Below, piece by piece: positions 29,489 through 33,526 of a stretch of DNA of 33,526 nt. The stretch's first letter is position 1, and each line of letters opens with the position of its first letter. Origin of the DNA: JBGFRR01 sp041695045 (GTDB lineage: Bacteria; Bacteroidota; Ignavibacteria; UBA10030); assembly GCA_041695045.1 (NCBI GenBank), contig JBGFRR010000039.1, positions 1 through 33,526 on the forward strand, in the 5' to 3' direction. The notes beneath the pieces were generated by a model. That model made no database searches. It was not told the origin of the DNA and saw nothing but the letters and a program-made list of their open reading frames with translations. Made by a program: the position numbers and the translations under genes.

Positions 29489-29922
29489 TAAGCGAGTCCA
29501 ACCGCATAAAGCTCTACGAGCATCTTGCCCTTGAGCGCGGCGTCAAGTGCAAGGTGAGCTTCTCGTCGGCGCTGCGGGAGTGGAAAATGAACGGGTGTTC
29601 TTATTGGGACGCTGCCAGCGGTTGCCACCGCGTCGAGTTGGATAGAAACCTTTCTCTGAGAGAAGAGGTCAGACTCTTCGCTCACGAGCTTGGGCACGTC
29701 CTGCTCGGCCATTGCGCAAAGAAAGCTCTCACGCCGAAAGACATGGAACTTGCGCGAGCCTTCAACGTTGCCGTCGGCGAGAACAGGTTGGCTGAAATCG
29801 GCATCCTCTCGCGTGCATTCGTCAACCGCATTACTGCCGACTACTGGAAGGAGGAGTCCGACGCCGACACCGCTGGAGCCTACCTGCTCGCCTTGTGGTC
29901 AATACAACACGGACTATGTTGA
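29485..29922 (+). CDS. ImmA/IrrE-type zinc metallopeptidase (M78)
   Basis: A 145-residue peptidase with H67-E-L-G-H71 in FAHELGHVLLGHC and a downstream acidic ligand in the segment YWKEESDADTAGAYLLALW, the E-x-x-A-D/A-x-x-A layout of the M78 family. ImmA-type peptidases cleave the repressor of integrative elements, notably in ICEBs1 and several phages, switching on excision. No repressor of the ImmR/CI kind is encoded nearby on either strand, which is odd; the target might be the basic protein at 26691 or a host or helper-phage protein. ATGA overlap on the left; the next gene starts within its last codons. Confidence 0.8.
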   Translation: MISESNRIKLYEHLALERGVKCKVSFSSALREWKMNGCSYWDAASGCHRVELDRNLSLREEVRLFAHELGHVLLGHCAKKALTPKDMELARAFNVAVGENRLAEIGILSRAFVNRITADYWKEESDADTAGAYLLALWSIQHGLC

Positions 29923-30119
29923 ACATGAACAGGACTCAAGACGCGTTCGCCTTTCTCCGGTTGTTCGAGGACGCCGTTTCGGAGATTTCTCCGTACACGG
30001 AAGACGGCGAAGCTCTCGAACAACTCCGGCGCCGCGTTGTTGACAAGGTGCTGAAAGAAATCGCGGCGCCGAAGATGCCGCGAACGTGCACTAAAGCTTC
30101 CGTGGAGGAAAGCGAATGA
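29916..30119 (+). CDS. Small acidic protein of the element
   Basis: A 67-residue frame from ATG 29916 (or ATG 29925, three codons later), overlapping the peptidase stop. It is helical (QDAFAFLRLFEDAVSEISPY, EALEQLRRRVVDKVLKEIA) without a recognisable domain. Its end overlaps the next gene by ATGA. Confidence 0.55.
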   Translation: MLNMNRTQDAFAFLRLFEDAVSEISPYTEDGEALEQLRRRVVDKVLKEIAAPKMPRTCTKASVEESE

Positions 30120-30364
30120 CAGCCAAGCGACAGGAAACAAACGCGAGAGGACAACCTCGAAGACGCATCGGGAGGCTGAAAACCCCCCAAGACGTGGCGA
30201 GATTCATGGCGAAGTGCATCAAGGCGGCGGCACGAGGGGAGGGGGAGAACCGAAACTACAAGCTCGTCAACATGGCGTCTCAACTTCTCAAGGCGATAGA
30301 AGTTTCCTCGTTGGAGGAGCGAATCTCAAAACTTGAGGACAAACTTGAAAGAGGACAGCGATGA
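30116..30364 (+). CDS. Small basic protein of the element
   Basis: An 82-residue protein with a strongly basic N-terminus (KRQETNARGQPRRRIGRLK) and a C-terminal coiled-coil segment (VSSLEERISKLEDKLERGQR). The middle (TPQDVARFMAKCIKAAARGE, YKLVNMASQLLKAIE) resembles small phage proteins found before terminase genes, but no terminase follows. It is coupled by ATGA overlaps on both sides. Confidence 0.55.
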   Translation: MTAKRQETNARGQPRRRIGRLKTPQDVARFMAKCIKAAARGEGENRNYKLVNMASQLLKAIEVSSLEERISKLEDKLERGQR

Positions 30365-30594
30365 GCAGCCTGAGAGGGCGGGTAGAGAAATTGGAGCAGC
30401 GCAACGGCAACAGAGGCCCCTTTTCGGGGGACTGGATAACCTTCTCGACGCGGCCCGGCGAAGATGTCGATGAAGCAATGCAGAAGGCCATCCGTGAGTA
30501 CGAGGCGATGCACGGTCGGGAAGTGAGGTTGGACGAGGTCACGTTCATGCACTTCAATGGCTCCTCCAGACGACGCGAACCGAGAGACGAGTAG
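30361..30594 (+). CDS. Small hypothetical protein, last gene of the element operon
   Basis: A 77-residue protein starting in an ATGA overlap (SSLRGRVEKLEQRNGNRGPF). A short coiled coil is followed by a compact acidic segment (RPGEDVDEAMQKAIREYEAM) that resembles tiny phage proteins of unknown role. It ends the run of overlapping genes. Behind it lie ~375 non-coding bases up to the right att repeat. Confidence 0.55.
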   Translation: MSSLRGRVEKLEQRNGNRGPFSGDWITFSTRPGEDVDEAMQKAIREYEAMHGREVRLDEVTFMHFNGSSRRREPRDE

Positions 30595-30733
30595 TTTTCT
30601 GGAATGCCTCTGTTTCGCGCGAGGTTCGCATACGCGCGATTTTCTGGCGGCAGGGGGTGTGTGAGACCTCCGTTTCCTTCGCTTCGTGTAATCGCATCCT
30701 TGTCATTCGCGTTTCATATTTTTGGTTCGAGGG

Positions 30734-30762
30734 TTGACTTCGGCTCCATCCTTTCGTATCTT
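30734..30762 (+). promoter_or_regulatory. Candidate promoter at the right end of the element
   Basis: TTGACT (30734-30739) and TATCTT (30757-30762) are 17 bases apart. It points rightward into a ~200-bp stretch without a convincing gene and on towards the right att repeat. The remainder of 30595-30970 holds only the arm-like repeats at 30895-30911. Confidence 0.4.
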
Positions 30763-30894
30763 TCCCCGTGCAGTTGAAATTGTTCAAGCGCCGAGTCACC
30801 CACTGAAAACTGAATGTCCTCCGTCGGAACTGCATGCCGTTGGCGCGGCGAACATACCGGCGGGGGACGTTCCGTTTTGCAGCGTAAGGTCGCC

Positions 30895-30911
30895 TGCTAA
30901 GGTTTTGCTAA
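30895..30911. promoter_or_regulatory. Candidate integrase arm sites at the right end
   Basis: TGCTAA (30895-30900) and TTGCTAA (30905-30911) repeat at 11-bp spacing, in the same order as the pair at the left end, ~60 bases inside the att repeat. Confidence 0.45.
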
Positions 30912-30970
30912 GGTTTCTCCTCGAAAGTCTACCGCGACAGGGCTTGAAACCGTTGAAATTCGCTCAGATT

Positions 30971-31058
30971 TGGCGGAACTGGTAGACGCTCAGGACTTAA
31001 AATCCTGTGTCCCGTAAACGGGACGTATGGGTTCGACTCCCATCCTCGGCACGGTGGG
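30971..31058 (+). repeat. Right attachment-site repeat (attR) with tRNA-Leu remnant
   Basis: Identical to 25303-25390. The tRNA part (30971-31051) lacks the matching 5' acceptor strand: the bases before it are CAGATT instead of GCCGGGG, so it cannot form a functional tRNA. It is the displaced chromosomal 3' part of the gene. Confidence 0.9.
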
Positions 31059-31157
31059 TTCTTAGCCGAAGGGTGATCTCTCTTTGGCACGGAGAGATGA
31101 GAGGGGAGTTAGCCAGCCTCACTGTCACGCAGCGCACGACTGCGGTATCCTTGGCCG

Positions 31158-31400
31158 GTGCCTGAATATAGATTTACAGACTATTTCGAGAAAGAGGTCT
31201 TGCGGAAGCGGCCTTATCTCAAGAAAGAATGGTGCACGCGAGTTCTGGATAATCCGATTCGCTCCGAACCTCAGGAGAAGAATCGCTATCGATTTTGGGC
31301 AATGATTTCAGAGCTCGAGAACCGTTACCTGAGAGTTGTTACCCTCGACGATCGAGTGACAATTCATAACGCGTTTCTGGATCGAGGTTTTAAACCATGA
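31158..31400 (+). CDS. Toxin-like small protein paired with DUF2283
   Basis: An 80-residue protein starting at GTG 31158 (MPEYRFTDYFEKEVLRKRPY). It is basic, with a K-R-P-Y-L-K-K-E-W-C motif near residue 20 and a C-terminal half (YLRVVTLDDRVTIHNAFLDR) folding as strands. Similar proteins are known to me as ~80-residue partners encoded directly before DUF2283 proteins, and a RelE-like or DUF4258-like fold is plausible. It is probably the toxin of a toxin-antitoxin pair, but activity is not established. No strong ribosome site precedes the GTG. It overlaps the next gene by ATGA. Confidence 0.65.
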   Translation: MPEYRFTDYFEKEVLRKRPYLKKEWCTRVLDNPIRSEPQEKNRYRFWAMISELENRYLRVVTLDDRVTIHNAFLDRGFKP

Positions 31401-31615
31401 AGTTGAATTACCATCCCGAAACAGATTCTTTGTATATCGATCTTTCGGAACAGACTAGCGTGGAAAGCCGAGAGATTTCTGAAGGAATCGTTCTGGATTA
31501 CGACGCTAATGGGAACTTGGTCGGTATTGACATCGACAATGCGAGTGAGAAGGTCGATCTTCACAAGTTAACGATCAGCAGACTGCCGGGTTCTGTCGAA
31601 ACGCTGGCTGGCTAA
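31397..31615 (+). CDS. DUF2283 domain protein, putative antitoxin
   Basis: A 72-residue DUF2283 protein: MKLNYHPETDSLYIDLSEQT, then SREISEGIVLDYDANGNLVG and IDIDNASEKVD. The whole protein is the domain, rich in Asp and Glu, with the D-x-D-x-x-G-x-L-V-G-I-x-I-x-x-A pattern. It is coupled to the basic protein before it by an ATGA overlap, the usual layout of a two-gene toxin-antitoxin unit. Its stop codon TAA lies inside the GGCTAAC motif that begins the attC-like palindrome, so gene and recombination site are fused end to end. Confidence 0.8.
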   Translation: MKLNYHPETDSLYIDLSEQTSVESREISEGIVLDYDANGNLVGIDIDNASEKVDLHKLTISRLPGSVETLAG

Positions 31616-31705
31616 CAATGGCCTGCAGCCGACAATCGGCGCGCTGCGGGTTTCCGCTGTTTGGTGGACACGGCTGCGCGCTGCTTGCGGCTGAGGCCCA
31701 GACCG
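31610..31705 (+). repeat. attC-like palindrome
   Basis: Begins GGCTAACAA. GGCCTGCAGCCG (31620-31631) pairs with CGGCTGAGGCC (31688-31698) except for one extra base on the left strand, as with the extrahelical base of attC sites. Inside, GCGCGC occurs on both arms and GCGG/CCGC forms a small hairpin. Length including the first bases of the cassette is ~100 nt, within the attC range. Confidence 0.5.
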
Positions 31706-31790
31706 TTCACGTCATCCCCATCATGCGTTGCAGAAAGGCGACTGATACACTCACGTCTGACCTTGATCTAACTTCCATTGCTCGTCTATC

Positions 31791-32042
31791 ATGACTAAGT
31801 CCGAACAATCGAAACTCGTCCGTGCATTGAAGGACTATACAAATCGGATGAACCAAGACGACCGGCGTGATTTTGAGATGATCGCAAAACGCGACCACGA
31901 TGATGAAGACCTTGATAGCATCGCAGTTCGTCGTTTAGAAGAGCTTCATGAGAAGTATGTTCCTCGCAAATCTAAGGCAGACATCGAAACCTTGTTTAAG
32001 AAACACTTTCCCGAACCCCCCGACCATTCCACGAACGGGTAA
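31791..32042 (+). CDS. Small charged hypothetical protein
   Basis: An 83-residue soluble protein from ATG 31791, rich in Asp, Glu, Lys and Arg (MTKSEQSKLVRALKDYTNRM, RRDFEMIAKRDHDDEDLDSI, KADIETLFKKHFPE). It is predicted helical and has no motif I can name. No clear ribosome site is seen. It ends 11 bases before the aldo/keto reductase, with which it may be cotranscribed. Confidence 0.6.
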   Translation: MTKSEQSKLVRALKDYTNRMNQDDRRDFEMIAKRDHDDEDLDSIAVRRLEELHEKYVPRKSKADIETLFKKHFPEPPDHSTNG

Positions 32043-32053
32043 TCCTTTCCTCA

Positions 32054-33022
32054 ATGCAGTATCGAGTCCTCGGCCGCACACAATACCGTGTCTCTGAAAT
32101 TGGCTTCGGCGCGTGGGGTATTGGCGGCGGACTGTGGCAGGATTCTGACGATCAAGCCTCTCGTAAGGCCCTTCACGCGGCGATTGATGCGGGTGTAAAT
32201 TTTATCGACACGGCGTTGGCCTATGGGCAAGGTCACAGCGAACAGCTCATTGGGACAGTGTTACAGGAAAGAGGTGAAAGAGTTCTTCTTGCGACCAAAA
32301 TTCCCCCCATGAACCGACGTTGGCCTGCGCAGAAAGGCACGTCGCTCAACGAAGTCTTTCCTTCAGAGTATATCGTTCGGTGTACCGAAGACAGTTTGCA
32401 GAACCTCAGAGTTGATTGTTTGGACCTACAACAGCTTCACGTTTGGAATGATGAATGGTTCGACGAAGATGAGCTGTGGGAGACAGTCGAGTTGCTAAAG
32501 GCCGACGGTAAGATTCGATTCTTCGGGGTTTCCATCAATGACCATGAGCCGAATAGTGCTCTCCAGGTCGTCAGTTCCGGCCGTGTCGATACGATTCAGG
32601 TTATCTACAACATCTTCGACCGATCGCCAGAGGATAGGCTTTTCCCTCTCTGTTTACAGCACAATGTTGGCGTCATTGCACGGGTACCCTTCGACGAGGG
32701 GGCGCTCACCGGCCATATTACGCTTGATACAAGTTTTCCTGAGAACGATTTTCGTGCCCGTTATTTTCGGGGAGAGAGGAAAAGGCAGGTTGTGGAGCGG
32801 GTTGAGAAATTGAGGCGGTTCATTGGTGGCGAAGCAGTAGGCTTACCGGAATTAGCTCTGCGCTTTTGCCTGCACAATCGGGCAGTCGGCACGGTGATTC
32901 CGGGGATGCGAACCGTTGAGCACGTTCATGCAAATTGCAGCGTGTCTGATGGAAGAATGTTGAGTGCCGGCCTTCTGAGTTCATTGCGCGAGCATCGATG
33001 GGAGAAAAACTTCTACCATTAA
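32054..33022 (+). CDS. Aldo/keto reductase
   Basis: A 322-residue NAD(P)H-dependent oxidoreductase with the (beta/alpha)8 fold. The catalytic tetrad is in place: Asp in FIDTALAYGQGHSEQ (D-T-A), Tyr four residues on, Lys in VLLATKIPP and His in DLQQLHVWNDEW. The start has the usual YRVLGRTQYRVSEIGFGAWG, and the C-terminal block LALRFCLHNRAVGTVIPGMR binds the cofactor phosphate. It belongs to the broad family including YajO/PhdYeF-type and oxidoreductases of sugar or lipid aldehydes; the natural substrate cannot be told. No cysteine cluster follows the catalytic domain, so it is not the ferredoxin-linked subtype. Confidence 0.92.
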   Translation: MQYRVLGRTQYRVSEIGFGAWGIGGGLWQDSDDQASRKALHAAIDAGVNFIDTALAYGQGHSEQLIGTVLQERGERVLLATKIPPMNRRWPAQKGTSLNEVFPSEYIVRCTEDSLQNLRVDCLDLQQLHVWNDEWFDEDELWETVELLKADGKIRFFGVSINDHEPNSALQVVSSGRVDTIQVIYNIFDRSPEDRLFPLCLQHNVGVIARVPFDEGALTGHITLDTSFPENDFRARYFRGERKRQVVERVEKLRRFIGGEAVGLPELALRFCLHNRAVGTVIPGMRTVEHVHANCSVSDGRMLSAGLLSSLREHRWEKNFYH

Positions 33023-33054
33023 ATGCCGCAAGCATCCCGTTTCGTGATCGTTCC

Positions 33055-33083
33055 TTGCATTTCGGCTATTTTTTCAGTAATAT
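33055..33083 (+). promoter_or_regulatory. Promoter of tRNA-Val
   Basis: TTGCAT (33055-33060) and TAATAT (33078-33083), 17 bases apart, ~45 bases before the tRNA. Confidence 0.6.
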
Positions 33084-33128
33084 CTTTCCACTTTGATAGC
33101 GCCTTCATGGCGCTGTTCTAATTTTCAA

Positions 33129-33202
<74 letters not shown>

Positions 33203-33205
33203 CGA

Positions 33206-33220
33206 AGAGGTCATAGGTTC
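33206..33220 (+). repeat. 15-nt copy of the tRNA-Val T-arm region
   Basis: AGAGGTCATAGGTTC occurs in the tRNA at 33171-33185 and again at 33206-33220, 4 bases after the gene end. A GC-rich hairpin sequence of CCGCC/GGCGG type (33221-33246) follows directly. Confidence 0.65.
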
Positions 33221-33255
33221 TCCGCCGAGGGCGGATGCGCCTGCGGTGCAGAGTT

Positions 33256-33409
33256 CTAGTGTCGCGTGTCAGAAATACGTTGAAAAAGTGGAACCGCTAA
33301 TCCACGCGAATCGGCGCTAATGGGTTTCAAAAAGAACTCAATTCGCGAGGATTCGCGGTTGAATCTTTTCCATGGATTTATTTAACGAATTTCCGGCACA
33401 CGACACTAG
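33256..33409. repeat. Nested palindromic element with CTAG ends
   Basis: Outer 24-nt arms 33256-33279 and 33386-33409 (starting CTAGTGTCG) match in 20 of 24 positions. Inner arms of AACCGCTAATCC type at ~33291-33312 face ~33340-33361. This repeats the two-level plan of 24811-25139. Right behind it, AGAGCCCAC (33410-33418) repeats the end of tRNA-Val (33195-33203). Confidence 0.7.
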
Positions 33410-33488
33410 AGAGCCCACAATCCACAGAACATCGAACGGAGCCGTACTGAATACAGCTATAGAGAGCGAAGTTCGCTCGCTGTTTATC

Positions 33489-33514
33489 AATCGGAGTGTT
33501 CTCCGATTTTTTTT
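33489..33514 (+). terminator. Rho-independent terminator
   Basis: AATCGGAG (33489-33496) - TGTT - CTCCGATT (33501-33508) followed by a run of eight T in total. A GAGCGAA-g-TTCGCTC hairpin lies just before it (33464-33478). It would end the tRNA-Val transcript or one crossing the repeat. Confidence 0.8.
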
Positions 33515-33526
33515 GTTCCGACGAAA

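Larger units (their letters stand above)
25303..31058 (+). mobile_element. 5.67-kb integrative element in tRNA-Leu
   Basis: An 88-bp sequence covering most of tRNA-Leu plus 7 bases is present, identical, at 25303-25390 and 30971-31058. Between the copies are a tyrosine integrase beside the intact tRNA, a replication-type operon and no structural phage, packaging or conjugation genes. This is the layout of a site-specifically integrated element at a tRNA 3' end, in which the left copy restores the tRNA. The gene set (integrase, phage-type initiator, nuclease, ImmA-like peptidase, tiny ORFs) recalls phage-inducible satellites or small integrative replicons. Identity of the long repeat argues for recent or still active integration. 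Confidence 0.88.
31109..31705 (+). mobile_element. Integron-like gene cassette with two small genes
   Basis: The block starts with TTAGCC after a G (GTTAGCCAGCC, 31108-31118) and its genes end at GGCTGGCTAAC (31606-31616), the exact inverted copy. Behind the genes is an ~95-nt imperfect palindrome ending in G before TT (31705/31706). In a circular form the GGCTAAC and the G+TTAGCC would pair, as the R sites of an attC do. No integron integrase is in the window, so at most this is a solitary or stranded cassette. Confidence 0.5.

Noticed and set aside
30971..31051. Second functional tRNA-Leu
   Set aside because: The 5' acceptor strand is missing, so it is only the displaced att copy.
31706..31712. 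A second cassette following the attC-like palindrome
   Set aside because: GTTCACG does not fit the expected R-site consensus and no second palindrome is found after the 31791 gene.

Overview
The window looks like a chromosomal segment of a free-living bacterium from the Bacteroidota/Chlorobiota side of the tree, most likely an Ignavibacteria- or Kapabacteria-like lineage. The main pointer is the truncated first gene, whose last ~40 residues match the C-terminal sorting/FlgD-like module typical of type IX secretion cargo in that group. Moderate GC, good Shine-Dalgarno sequences before many genes and recognisable sigma70-type promoters also fit. This placement is inference from gene style; there is no rRNA in the window.

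Core part, 1-16600. After a lipoprotein and repeat-rich spacers, an ion-pump block follows: a NuoL/MrpA-like subunit, a 70-aa two-helix protein and a MrpD-like subunit with overlapping ends, then nuoN. Next come nnr (NAD(P)HX repair), a VanZ-like gene, tonB with its own promoter and terminator, tgt-yajC, ribBA, tldD, and greA-CYTH-alkaline phosphatase. tRNA-Gly and tRNA-Cys close the block.

Defence part, 16675-24771. A HigBA toxin-antitoxin pair lies on the minus strand with an apparently leaderless toxin start. A type I restriction-modification operon follows: a 59-aa ORF, hsdM, hsdS, an unknown two-helix membrane protein, hsdR and a YgjP-like zinc peptidase.

Mobile part, 25296-31705. A 5.67-kb element sits in tRNA-Leu(UAA), bounded by 88-bp identical direct repeats. 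It carries a tyrosine integrase, a Y-shaped terminator, an unknown basic protein, a promoter with a dyad and an attenuator-like leader. These precede a tight operon of a phage-type replication initiator, a PD-(D/E)XK nuclease, a ParB/phage-type fragment, a coiled-coil protein, an ImmA/IrrE-type peptidase and three tiny proteins. There are no capsid, tail, packaging, conjugation or resistance genes, so it resembles a minimal phage-satellite-like or integrative replicon. Right after it lies a compact two-gene cassette (a toxin-like protein plus DUF2283) whose ends and terminal palindrome look like an integron gene cassette.

The end, 31791-33526, has a small acidic protein, an aldo/keto reductase and tRNA-Val.

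A second layer is an unusual density of intergenic palindromic elements. At least six share one plan: a subterminal arm of the type CC(A/G)C followed by AAAG- or GATT-type motifs repeated every ~8-10 nt, facing its inverted copy, sometimes enclosed by an outer inverted repeat ending in CTAG or CTCAG. One encloses a frameshifted GxxExxY gene. Smaller CCCGCC/GGCGGG-type hairpins have inserted into other repeats, and short copies of tRNA ends flank some of them.
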